Shown here: positions 25,741 through 33,573 of the stretch, in pieces
Position numbering within the stretch: the stretch's first letter is position 1
How the letters are laid out: every line of letters starts with the position of its first letter
Source of the DNA: Pseudomonadota bacterium
GTDB lineage: Bacteria; Pseudomonadota; Alphaproteobacteria; Rhizobiales; Hyphomicrobiaceae
Direction: 5' to 3'
Assembly (NCBI GenBank): GCA_023430315.1
Contig: JAEZAW010000143.1
Coordinates: 1 to 64,000 of the forward strand
DNA: 64,000 nt
Made by a program: the position numbers and the translations under genes
Notes under the pieces: generated by a model
Told to the model about the DNA's origin: nothing
What the model saw: the letters and a program-made list of their open reading frames with translations, nothing else
Databases searched by the model: none

Positions 25741-27906
25741 CTACGCGAGCTTGTGGTTTTTCAGCGGCAGCGTGCGAATGCTCTTGCCTGTCGCCGCATA
25801 GATCGCGTTCAGGACAGCAGGTGCTGCCACGGCGATCGTGGGTTCACCGACACCACCCCAGAAACCACCAGACGGAATTATGATTGTCTCGACCGCCGGC
25901 ATGTCGGCGAGCCGCAGAACCTCGTACGTGTCGAAGTTCTCCTGCTCGACGCGGCCATTCTTGATCGTGCACTCGCCGTAGAGCGCGGCCGAAAGGCCAT
26001 AGACGAATGATCCCTCGACCTGCCGCTCGATCTGCGCCGGATTGACCATGTGGCCAGGGTCCGTCGCCGCCACGATGCGGTGGATCTTCAACCGGCCATT
26101 CTCGATCGATATCTCCGCGGCGGCGGCCACGTAGCTGCCGAAGCCCATGATCTGGCCGAGGCCGCGGAAGACGCCCTTTTCGGGCGCTTTGCTCCAGCCG
26201 ATCCTCTCGGCAACAGCGTCGAGGACCGCAAGATGCTTGGGGTGATTGACCATCAGCTTGCGGCGGAAGGCCAATGGATCCACGCCGACTTCACGGGCAA
26301 GCTCATCCATGAAGCATTCCATGTAGATGGCATTCTGGTTGAGGTTCACGCCGCGCCAAAAACCAGGTCGAACGGGTGGATTTCGCATGGCGTGGTCGAT
26401 GCGCAGGTTCGGGATGGTGTAGCCGAGATGCCCTTCCGGGTTGTTCGCCGTGAGGCCCTGAAACACAATCGGATCCATGCCGCCTTGCATGGCCTCAGGT
26501 CGCACGGTTGCGAGGATCGACTGGCCCGAGATGCGCATATGCAGCGCCGTCAGGTTGCCGTCCTTGTCGAGCGCACCGGTCATCTTGCACTGCGTCGTGG
26601 GATGGTAGAACCCGTGCAGCATGTCCTCTTCGCGGCTCCAGAGGAGCTTGACGTGCGTACCGGGAAACTCCTTTGCGATGAGCACAGCCTGGCGGACGTA
26701 GTCCTGCATGCCGCGCCGGCCGAAGCCGCCGCCGAGATGCACCTTGTGTACTTCACACTGCTGGACCGGCAGACCCGCGGCCTCGGCGGCCGCCGCGAGG
26801 CTGGCTTCGCCATTTTGCGTTGGCGCCCATACTTCGCAACGCTCCGGCGTGTAGCGCGCCGTCGCGTTCATGGGCTCCATGGTGGCGTGGTTCTGATACG
26901 GGAACGAATAGACCGCGCTCACGACCTTGCCGCCGCTCGCGAGCGCCGCCTTTGTGTTGCCCGTGTTCGTCAGGATGAACGCATCTTCCGAGACGAGCCC
27001 GCCCTTGAGCATTTCGGATATCGAGGCGGTGGTGACGTTCCTGTTCGGCCCTTCGTCCCAAGTGATCGGGAGTGCATCGAGCGCGGTCTTGGCTTGCCAC
27101 CACGTCGTTGCGATGACGGCTACGGTTGCATCATCGACGCGGACGACCTTCCGAACTCCCGGTATCGACGATATCGCCTCGGCATCATAGCTCGCGATTC
27201 TGCCGCCGAAATGCGGGCAGGCCTTAATGGCCGCGTTCAGCATCCCCGGGAATGAAAGATCCGCACCATAGATCTGCTTGCCGGTGAGCTTGTCGACGGT
27301 GTCGAGGCGTGCGAGCGGCTTGCCGGCGATCGTCCAAGTCTTGGGATCCTTGAGCACGATCTTCTCGGGCGGCTTCTGCTTCGAGGCCGCCTCTGCCACT
27401 TTGCCGTAGGTGGTTGTCCGACCACTTGCGGCATGTGAGATCACACCTTTGGCGACCGTGCACTGAGATGCCGGCACGCTCCATTGCGCGGCGGCGGCTG
27501 CGATCAGCATTTCGCGCGCGGCAGCACCGCCCTGGCGTACGTACTCGTGCGACTCTCGGATGCCGCGACTGCCGCCCGTAGAGAAATTGCGCCAAACGCG
27601 ATTGCGGGCGACGTTCTGGCCGGGCGTCGGGTACTCGGCGGTGACTTTCGACCAGTCGCACTCGAGCTCTTCGGCAACGAGCTGAGCGAGACCTGTCAGC
27701 GTGCCCTGTCCCATCTCGGAGCGGGCAATGCGGATGAGAACGGTCTCGTCCGGCTTGATCAGCACCCAGGCGTTCACCTCCGGAACGCCCGCGCTGCTGG
27801 CGCGCGCCTTTTGCGCGAGCGGCACGTGGAATCCGAGTGCGAAGCCGCCCGCGGCGGCGGCCGATCCAACGAGGAAGGAGCGGCGCGAAGCTTTGACAGC
27901 AATCAT
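25741..27906 (-). CDS. TAT-exported xanthine dehydrogenase-family molybdopterin-binding subunit
   Basis: The 721-residue large subunit has a TAT signal (SRRSFLVGSAAAAGGFALG) and the molybdopterin-binding blocks of the family (GQGTLTGLAQLVAEEL, VHLGGGFGRRGMQDY, RPGFWRGVNLNQNAIYMECF). The catalytic Glu is in GGVGEP near the C terminus. The layout resembles IorB of isoquinoline 1-oxidoreductase and related periplasmic hydroxylases or aldehyde oxidoreductases that use water as the oxygen donor and c-type cytochromes as acceptor. No separate FAD subunit is present, consistent with cytochrome-linked electron flow. Substrate unknown; it sits between a cytochrome c gene and the sulfide dehydrogenase genes. 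Confidence 0.9.
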   Translation of the reverse strand: MIAVKASRRSFLVGSAAAAGGFALGFHVPLAQKARASSAGVPEVNAWVLIKPDETVLIRIARSEMGQGTLTGLAQLVAEELECDWSKVTAEYPTPGQNVARNRVWRNFSTGGSRGIRESHEYVRQGGAAAREMLIAAAAAQWSVPASQCTVAKGVISHAASGRTTTYGKVAEAASKQKPPEKIVLKDPKTWTIAGKPLARLDTVDKLTGKQIYGADLSFPGMLNAAIKACPHFGGRIASYDAEAISSIPGVRKVVRVDDATVAVIATTWWQAKTALDALPITWDEGPNRNVTTASISEMLKGGLVSEDAFILTNTGNTKAALASGGKVVSAVYSFPYQNHATMEPMNATARYTPERCEVWAPTQNGEASLAAAAEAAGLPVQQCEVHKVHLGGGFGRRGMQDYVRQAVLIAKEFPGTHVKLLWSREEDMLHGFYHPTTQCKMTGALDKDGNLTALHMRISGQSILATVRPEAMQGGMDPIVFQGLTANNPEGHLGYTIPNLRIDHAMRNPPVRPGFWRGVNLNQNAIYMECFMDELAREVGVDPLAFRRKLMVNHPKHLAVLDAVAERIGWSKAPEKGVFRGLGQIMGFGSYVAAAAEISIENGRLKIHRIVAATDPGHMVNPAQIERQVEGSFVYGLSAALYGECTIKNGRVEQENFDTYEVLRLADMPAVETIIIPSGGFWGGVGEPTIAVAAPAVLNAIYAATGKSIRTLPLKNHKLA

Positions 27907-27917
27907 GACATTCTCCC

Positions 27918-28373
27918 TCAGCCGGCGTTCTTGGTTGCGTCTTTGATGGCGGCAAGCACGCGAGGGTAGGTGCCACATCGACAGATATTGGTGATCTCCG
28001 TCTTGATGTCGTCGTCCGTAGGATTGGGGTTCTGCTGCAGCAGGCTCGCGGCAGCCATGATCATGCCCGTCTGACAGTAGCCGCACTGCGCGACCTCATG
28101 AGCAAGCCAGGCGCGCTGCACAGGATGCGAGCCGTCCGGCGAGAGACCTTCGATCGTCACGATCTTCTGGTCAGCCGTGACGCCGCTGACCGGCATGACG
28201 CACGAGCGCGTCGCGACCCCGTCTATATGGACCGTGCACGCACCACACTGAGCGACACCGCAACCGTACTTTGCGCCGGTCAATCCGAGTTGCTCACGAA
28301 GCACCCACAGCAGGGGCGTATTCTCGTCGACGTCGACTTCGCGATCCGCGCCATTGATGTTCAGTTTAGCCAT
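27918..28373 (-). CDS. (2Fe-2S)-binding small subunit of the molybdenum hydroxylase
   Basis: The 151-residue protein has the plant-type [2Fe-2S] site CGVAQCGACTVHIDG...C and the second helical cluster site CGYCQTGM...CRCG, the standard small subunit (IorA-like) of xanthine dehydrogenase-family enzymes. It carries no signal and is probably exported bound to the TAT-tagged large subunit. The ATG at 28373 is preferred over the GTG at 28385 because GAGGTG lies about 9 bases before it. Confidence 0.93.
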   Translation of the reverse strand: MAKLNINGADREVDVDENTPLLWVLREQLGLTGAKYGCGVAQCGACTVHIDGVATRSCVMPVSGVTADQKIVTIEGLSPDGSHPVQRAWLAHEVAQCGYCQTGMIMAAASLLQQNPNPTDDDIKTEITNICRCGTYPRVLAAIKDATKNAG

Positions 28374-28412
28374 GTTCGATGTCACCTCTAATGCGCTGGA
28401 TGGATACTCTGA

Positions 28413-28787
28413 TCACTGCGAGAGCTTGCGCAGATAATCGATGACTGCGCTTCGCTGCGCGGCATCGCGCAACGCGATCATCATCGTCGTTCGCGGAACA
28501 ATGGCGCGCGGATTGTCGAGATACGTGTCGAGCGTCTTGTCATCCCAGACGATGCCGGACCTCTGCATATCCTGAGAATATCGAGCGCCCTCGACTGTAC
28601 CGGCCGTCCGACCGACGACACCCGATAGGTGCGGACCCATGCGGTTCTGCCCGGGCTCGATGCTATGGCAGGAACCGCATCGCTGCTGGTAGAGACGCTC
28701 GCCATCTGGCGGGCTCTGCGCATTCGCCGGAGCGATCATCACGGACAAGGCCGAGACCGCCACGACCGAGAGAGATTTGAGTCTCAT
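28413..28787 (-). CDS. Soluble periplasmic cytochrome c
   Basis: A 124-residue class I cytochrome c with a signal peptide (1-23), haem site CGSCH (37-41), NRMGPHLSGVVGRTAG and the axial Met in RTTMMIAL. It is the first gene of the oxidation operon, 40 bases before the molybdenum hydroxylase small subunit, and is the likely electron acceptor for the hydroxylase and FccAB/SoxXA. The preceding gap (28788-28923) holds a TTTGTTACAA sequence resembling the interspersed element near the response regulator. Confidence 0.9.
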   Translation of the reverse strand: MRLKSLSVVAVSALSVMIAPANAQSPPDGERLYQQRCGSCHSIEPGQNRMGPHLSGVVGRTAGTVEGARYSQDMQRSGIVWDDKTLDTYLDNPRAIVPRTTMMIALRDAAQRSAVIDYLRKLSQ

Positions 28788-28863
28788 TGCGTATTGCTAC
28801 TCCGTCCTAACGACTGGAGTGTGCACGCAAGAAGGACCAGAATTTTGCCTCGAGAGTCACGAG

Positions 28864-28912
28864 GTGTCGCGGGATGTCACAGACGCGCGCGGTGACAGAC
28901 TTTGTTACAAAA
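28864..28912. promoter_or_regulatory. Possible weak third copy of the interspersed control element
   Basis: GTGTCGC (28864-28870) and TTTGTTACAA (28901-28910) lie in the same order as in the two strong copies (GTGTCGC and TTTGATACAA), but separated by 30 rather than 20 bases, one helical turn more. It sits upstream of the cytochrome c gene that opens the oxidation operon. The match is short and could be chance. Confidence 0.3.
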
Positions 28913-28923
28913 TAGGCGCGTAC

Positions 28924-30438
28924 TCATTCCGCTGGCGACGCCGCCGGGACATCGGGCTCGCGAGCGCCAGCTTCGTTGAGCGGGAACTTTCTATCGTCTA
29001 TTGCCGTTGCTGCTTGTGGAAGTGCAATGGTTGCTCGCAATCCACTTCCGGTATTGCAGAGCGAAACATCTCCGCCGTGATGACGCACGATGTCGCGTGC
29101 GATCGATAGGCCGAGACCGATGCCGCCCGTCTCCCGGTTCCGAGAATCCTCAAGGCGAAAGAAGGGTGCAAATACCCGGCCGATGTCCTGCTCGCTGATG
29201 CCAGGCCCATTGTCCTCGACCACAATGCTCACTGCGGATGATGTGCTCTCGATGTGAACGCGGGCACGCTCGCCGTACCGGACGGCGTTCTCGATCAGGT
29301 TGCGCAGCGCCCGCTTCAAAGCATCTGCGCGACAGCGATAGCTGATGTTCGCGCCACCTTCGAACGAAACATTGAGCCCGATTCCGGCCAGATCATCGCA
29401 GAGGCTTTCGACGAGCGCGGTCAGATTGACGTTGCGCGTCGGCTCTGCGATGGCCTGATCACGCGAAAACGCCAAGGTCGCCTCGGTCATCTGGCGCAGC
29501 TCGTCGAGCGTCGCGAGCATTTTTTCGCGGGTTTCGTCGTCCGACACAAATTCGGCGCGCAAACGCAGCGACGTCAAGGGCGTACGCAAGTCATGGCCGA
29601 TGGCCGCCAGCATACGCGTGCGATCCTCGACAAAGCGCTGCAGCCGCGCCTGCATGCGATTGAACGCTTCCGCGGTATGGCGGATATCGTCAGGACCATT
29701 CTCCTCGAGGGGAGGCACATTCTCGCCCCGACCAAGAGCCTCGGCTGCTGCAGCCAGATCGCGCATGGGCCGCGTCATAGCTTGAGCGATCCAGGCGGCG
29801 CAAAGCGATATGAACACGGCCGTCAAGGCGAGCGAGATCATCGACCGTGACGTCCAGAGGCCATTCGCCAGCTTCTTGCTGAAGACGGTGTTGAGCCAGG
29901 TGCCGTCCGGCAATTGCACGGTAACGCCCATGCCCATGGTGTTGGGCTGATCGAGATAGAGGAACTTGGCGGCGCGCGCCAACGGCCAGGCGTGTGGCGG
30001 CAGATCAAACCAGGGCTGGACTGATGTCGCCTCGTGTGGGGCGGCGTTTATTACCGCGGCGCTGACGATATCTTCGCGTCCGTCATCTGTGTTGGAGCTT
30101 GCGACTTTCTGGATCGTCGGGAGCGGCTGAGCCAGACGAACCTTCGCGATGTGCCGCCAGGTTGCTGTGTCGGCGATCAGCTCCTGTGAAATCCAGGAGC
30201 GGGAGTACGGCGTGTCGCTGGCAGACAGAATATCGCGATGAATGGCCGACGGCGTCGATTCAAGAACTTTGGCAACGGACGCGCAGCGGCTCAGAAATTC
30301 AGCCTTCGCTGAACGCATGAGCGCCTCGTCACGCTCGGAGCTGAACAGCAGCAGACTGACACCCTGCGAGAGCGCCAGCGCAAGCAGCATGACAGCAACA
30401 AAGCGGGCGGCAAGGCTTCTGTTCCAGAGCGCAATCAT
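28924..30438 (-). CDS. Sensor histidine kinase of an OmpR-type two-component system
   Basis: The 504-residue kinase has two membrane helices (about 10-30 and 195-217) flanking a periplasmic sensor of about 165 residues, a HAMP domain (RPMRDLAAAAEALGRGE), the H box (AAIGHDLRTPLTSLRLR), the N box (LRNLIENAVRYG) and G boxes (DNGPGIS, GGIGLGLSIARDI). Its start overlaps the response regulator stop by 4 bases. Lying immediately before the cytochrome/Mo hydroxylase/Fcc/Sox operon on the same strand, it probably senses a periplasmic signal linked to that pathway. Confidence 0.92.
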   Translation of the reverse strand: MIALWNRSLAARFVAVMLLALALSQGVSLLLFSSERDEALMRSAKAEFLSRCASVAKVLESTPSAIHRDILSASDTPYSRSWISQELIADTATWRHIAKVRLAQPLPTIQKVASSNTDDGREDIVSAAVINAAPHEATSVQPWFDLPPHAWPLARAAKFLYLDQPNTMGMGVTVQLPDGTWLNTVFSKKLANGLWTSRSMISLALTAVFISLCAAWIAQAMTRPMRDLAAAAEALGRGENVPPLEENGPDDIRHTAEAFNRMQARLQRFVEDRTRMLAAIGHDLRTPLTSLRLRAEFVSDDETREKMLATLDELRQMTEATLAFSRDQAIAEPTRNVNLTALVESLCDDLAGIGLNVSFEGGANISYRCRADALKRALRNLIENAVRYGERARVHIESTSSAVSIVVEDNGPGISEQDIGRVFAPFFRLEDSRNRETGGIGLGLSIARDIVRHHGGDVSLCNTGSGLRATIALPQAATAIDDRKFPLNEAGAREPDVPAASPAE

Positions 30439-31154
30439 CGCGAGGTGATCTCTGCCGCGAAGCTGTATCCACCTCCCCAGTGCGTGATGATCAGCATTGG
30501 CGACTTGGGGTCGGCCTCAATCTTCTTGCGAAGGCGGCTCACCTGATTGTCGATGCTGCGGTCGAACGGCTCGGCCGCCCTGCCGACCGTCAAATCCAAC
30601 AGCTGATCTCTGCTGAGGACCAGTCCTGCGTGGTCGAGAAACACGCTCAGCAACCGGAATTCCACCGTGCTCAGTGGCACGACCAGACCGTCCTGATCGG
30701 TGAGCTCGCGGCGCCCGACATTCAGGAGCCAACGGTCGAAGCGGATTTCCTTGGCCTTTATCGCAGCGCGCTGAGGTGGAAGGCTCTGCACGCGGCGAAG
30801 GACCGCCTTGATGCGTGCAAGAAGCTCACGCGGATTGAACGGCTTGGAAAGATAGTCATCGGCACCAAGCTCGAGCCCGACAATGCGGTCGGTGTCCTCC
30901 GCCATGGCCGTCAGCATGATGACCGGCACGTCCGTGCTTTCACGAATATACCGACAGAGCGACAGACCGTCCTCGCCCGGCATCATAATATCGAGCACCA
31001 CGAGATCGATACCGTGGCGATCAATAAGACGGCGGCACGCGGCAGCGTTCTCGGCCAGGCTCGTCCGATATCCGTGCCGGGTAAGGTACTTGCCGACGAG
31101 GTCGCGGATATCGCGATGATCGTCGACAATGGCGATGTGGGGGGCGGTTTCCAT
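30435..31154 (-). CDS. OmpR-family response regulator
   Basis: The 239-residue protein has a receiver domain (acidic pair DD at 11-12, phospho-acceptor Asp 55 in LVVLDIMMPGEDG, Lys in YLSKPFNPREL) and a C-terminal winged helix (LSTVEFRLLSVFLDHAG, RSIDNQVSRLRKKIE). The ATG at 31154 follows an AGAGAGAG purine tract; the upstream open frame runs through the interspersed repeat and is not coding. It partners the kinase that follows and may regulate its own promoter through the repeat element. Confidence 0.92.
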   Translation of the reverse strand: METAPHIAIVDDHRDIRDLVGKYLTRHGYRTSLAENAAACRRLIDRHGIDLVVLDIMMPGEDGLSLCRYIRESTDVPVIMLTAMAEDTDRIVGLELGADDYLSKPFNPRELLARIKAVLRRVQSLPPQRAAIKAKEIRFDRWLLNVGRRELTDQDGLVVPLSTVEFRLLSVFLDHAGLVLSRDQLLDLTVGRAAEPFDRSIDNQVSRLRKKIEADPKSPMLIITHWGGGYSFAAEITSR

Positions 31155-31575
31155 ATCTCTCTCTTGTAAGATATCTCCTATCCTTAGCCGCCTAGGCCCG
31201 CTGGACAAAATTGTATCAAAACGTCTCGCCTGGCTCCTCTGCGACACGCCGCCAACAAATTGGCATTTAGGGGGACAGCGGAGGCTTGGACCGCGGCGCA
31301 ATTGCCAACTTGTTGATACCTCTACGCACCCGCTAGCGTTCCACTGGGACTATCGGGTCAGCGACGGCTGCGATGCGCGTCGGTGGCCGTCAAAGCTTGC
31401 GCGCAGTTTAATGGCTGCTTCTTTGGATGAAGCGTCTGCGCGCTCAGCTGAGGTCAGCGCCTGTCGTGTAAGCGCCAGCGATCGCGTTACGCCTATCGTT
31501 GTCTCACGCCTTCCGAGCCCGTGTCGGAGCTTCTTCCAATACGCAATTCCCAAAATGGAAACGCAGCTGCGGCAC
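31155..31575. other. Gap between nadC and the response regulator, no gene supported
   Basis: These 421 bases hold the second copy of the interspersed element (31185-31264). The rest (31265-31575) has short reading frames on both strands but no recognisable protein, ribosome site or terminator. Confidence 0.5.
31185..31264 (-). repeat. Interspersed approximately 80-bp element, copy 2
   Basis: Inverted counterpart of 8916-8996. On the plus strand it reads TAGCCGCC (31185-31192), ACAAAATTGTATCAAA (31205-31220), GCGACAC (31241-31247) and ACAAATTGGC (31255-31264). It ends about 30 bases upstream of the response regulator start, so on the minus strand TTTTGATACAATTTTGT lies in promoter position. 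TTGATA could serve as a -35 box or as part of a regulator-binding site. Confidence 0.7.
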
Positions 31576-32430
31576 CTAGGCCTCGAAGTCGAGGCCGATA
31601 TCGAGGGTTGTCGAGCTGTGCGTCAACCATCCGATCGAGATCAGGTCGACATTGGTTGCCGCAATGGCCGGTGCCGTCGCCGGCGTGATGCGGCCTGAGG
31701 CTTCGGTGAGCGCCCGGCCATCAACCATGCGAACTGCCTTGGCAAGCATATCCGGCGCCATATTGTCGAGCAGAACGGCGTCGACGCCAACTGCCAGTGC
31801 TTCCTCCAATTGGCCGAGTGTGTCGACCTCGATTTCGATCTTGACCATGTGCCCGACCCGCGCCCGTGCGCGCTCGAGCGCCGGTCGGATACCGCCGGCC
31901 ATGGCAACGTGGTTGTCCTTGATCAGCATCGCGTCGTCGAGGCCGTAGCGATGATTGCTTCCGCCGCCTACCCGCACAGCGTACTTCTGAATCGCTCGCA
32001 AACCAGGCATCGTCTTGCGCGTGCAGACGATACTGGCCCGATGGCCCTTGATGGCATCGACGATCGAAGCGGTCGCACTAGCGATCCCGCTCAGGTGGCA
32101 GAGGAAATTCAGGGCAGTTCGCTCCGCGGTCAGGAGTCCGCATGCCGGTCCCCCTAGCGTCGCGATGACGTCGCCTGCCTTGACGGGGCTGCCATCAGGT
32201 CTTTGCTGCTCCATCTGGATGCGCGGTTCGACGAGCGTGAATGCGAGATGCGCCAGATCGAGTCCCGCAACGACGCCGGCTTGGCGAGCGGTGAGCGTGG
32301 CGCGCGCGCGCGCATCCCTCGGTACGATAGCCTCTGTCGTCAGGTCACCCAGGCGTCCGAAGTCTTCCAGAAGGGCCGTCCGCACCAAGGGCTCGACGAT
32401 GATCCGGGGCAGGAGAGATACAGCGGTCAT
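31576..32430 (-). CDS. nadC: Nicotinate-nucleotide pyrophosphorylase (quinolinate phosphoribosyltransferase)
   Basis: The 284-residue cytoplasmic enzyme converts quinolinate and PRPP to nicotinate mononucleotide in de novo NAD synthesis. Family blocks present: DLTTEAIV, TALNFLCHLSGIAT-like, CTRKTMPGLRAIQKYAVRVGGGSNHRYGL (read as CTRKT and KYAVRVGGG), LIKDNH and the C-terminal ISIGWLTHS. It follows nadA after 20 bases. The ATG at 32430 has GCGAGGC upstream; the longer open frame runs into nadA and is not real. Confidence 0.95.
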   Translation of the reverse strand: MTAVSLLPRIIVEPLVRTALLEDFGRLGDLTTEAIVPRDARARATLTARQAGVVAGLDLAHLAFTLVEPRIQMEQQRPDGSPVKAGDVIATLGGPACGLLTAERTALNFLCHLSGIASATASIVDAIKGHRASIVCTRKTMPGLRAIQKYAVRVGGGSNHRYGLDDAMLIKDNHVAMAGGIRPALERARARVGHMVKIEIEVDTLGQLEEALAVGVDAVLLDNMAPDMLAKAVRMVDGRALTEASGRITPATAPAIAATNVDLISIGWLTHSSTTLDIGLDFEA

Positions 32431-32450
32431 GGCACATGCCTCGCGTACGT

Positions 32451-33434
32451 TCACTTGACGGCCAGCATCCGCTCCACGGCGCGCCGCGCCCTCTCGGCAA
32501 TCGCGGGATCGATGGTGATGGGCTCCCGCATCGTCTCGAGCGCTGTACGAATCTTCGGCAGCGTGATCCGCTTCATGTGCGGACACAGATTGCACGGACG
32601 AAGAAAGGCGATGTCGGGATTGGCCGCCGCGATGTTGTCGCTCATGGAGCATTCGGTCACGAGCACGACGCGAGGTGGCTTGTTCGCATCGACATAGGCG
32701 CTCATTGCTGCCGTAGAGCCCGAGAAATCCGCTTCTGCTACGACGTCCGGTGGGCATTCCGGATGAGTGAGCACGACCACGCCCGGATATGCGTCCCGCA
32801 CTTCGCGGATGTCTTCGGGCGTGAACTGGGCGTGGACCTCGCAGTGACCTGCCCAGGTGATGATCTCGACGTCGGTTTCCGCCGCCACGTTCTTCGCCAA
32901 GTACTCGTCGGGGATCATGATGACTTTCTCGACGCCGAGCGACTCGACTACTTGCTTGGCGTTTCCGGAGGTGCAGCAGATATCCGACGCGGCCTTCACA
33001 GCGGCCGAGGTGTTGACGTAGGTCACGACCGGTACGCCGGGATAACGTTGCCGAAGTCGTGCAACGTCCGCTGGCGTGATCGAGTCGGCTAGTGAGCAGC
33101 CCGCCGCAACGTCGGGAGTAAGCACTATCTTCGATGGATTGAGGAGCTTCGCCGTCTCAGCCATGAAGTGTACGCCGGCGAGCACGATGACGGAAGCGTC
33201 GACCCGCATGGCCTCGCGGGCGAGCGCAAGGCTGTCGCCGACAATGTCGGCCACACAATGGAAGATCTCGGGCGTCTGGTAGTTGTGCGCGAGGATTACG
33301 GCATTGCGCTCGCGCTTCAGCCTCAGGATCGCATCGATATCCGACGCGTATGCCGGCCATTCCATTGGCAGGATGACATCCCGCACACGCTCGTAGAGCT
33401 CCGCCGTCCGGCTGATGGTGCCAACGTCTATCAT
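32451..33434 (-). CDS. nadA: Quinolinate synthase A
   Basis: The 327-residue enzyme condenses iminoaspartate with dihydroxyacetone phosphate to quinolinate. It contains the three [4Fe-4S] cysteine regions of the family ([28 protein letters not shown]) and the opening AVILAHNYQ. The ATG at 33434 is preferred; GTG codons at 33443-33446 are alternatives. A perfect palindrome lies 15 bases upstream of this ATG. L-aspartate oxidase (nadB), usually between nadA and nadC, is absent, so iminoaspartate must come from elsewhere, such as an unlinked nadB or aspartate dehydrogenase. Confidence 0.95.
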   Translation of the reverse strand: MIDVGTISRTAELYERVRDVILPMEWPAYASDIDAILRLKRERNAVILAHNYQTPEIFHCVADIVGDSLALAREAMRVDASVIVLAGVHFMAETAKLLNPSKIVLTPDVAAGCSLADSITPADVARLRQRYPGVPVVTYVNTSAAVKAASDICCTSGNAKQVVESLGVEKVIMIPDEYLAKNVAAETDVEIITWAGHCEVHAQFTPEDIREVRDAYPGVVVLTHPECPPDVVAEADFSGSTAAMSAYVDANKPPRVVLVTECSMSDNIAAANPDIAFLRPCNLCPHMKRITLPKIRTALETMREPITIDPAIAERARRAVERMLAVK

Positions 33435-33448
33435 CTCACACACCACAT

Positions 33449-33465
33449 ATGCTCACATTGAGCAT
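33449..33465. promoter_or_regulatory. Palindromic operator candidate for NadQ
   Basis: ATGCTCACATTGAGCAT is a perfect inverted repeat (7-base arms ATGCTCA/TGAGCAT, 3-base centre) 15 bases before the nadA ATG. NadQ-type regulators repress nad genes in Rhizobiales and the nadQ gene is adjacent, so this is the obvious binding site. The link to NadQ is inference. Confidence 0.65.
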
Positions 33466-33481
33466 TTCTAGCGATGAAAAC

Positions 33482-33501
33482 GTCGACCTCTTACGGTCGA
33501 C
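33482..33501 (-). terminator. Hairpin between nadQ and nadA
   Basis: GTCGACC pairs with GGTCGAC across a six-base loop, 72 bases after the nadQ stop and upstream of the NadQ operator candidate. The minus-strand downstream bases (GTTTTCATCG) include a short T-tract, so it may terminate the nadQ transcript and leave nadA under its own promoter. Confidence 0.5.
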
Positions 33502-33573
33502 ACTCGCTTTGTGACTCGCTTGGGTGGCGAATGTCAAGCGATGAAATGATGGACACCGACGCGACGGTGCGAA

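Noticed and set aside
31129..31698. Plus-strand frame of 189 residues through the interspersed element
   Set aside because: Runs antisense into the response regulator and nadC, crosses the regulatory repeat and resembles no protein.
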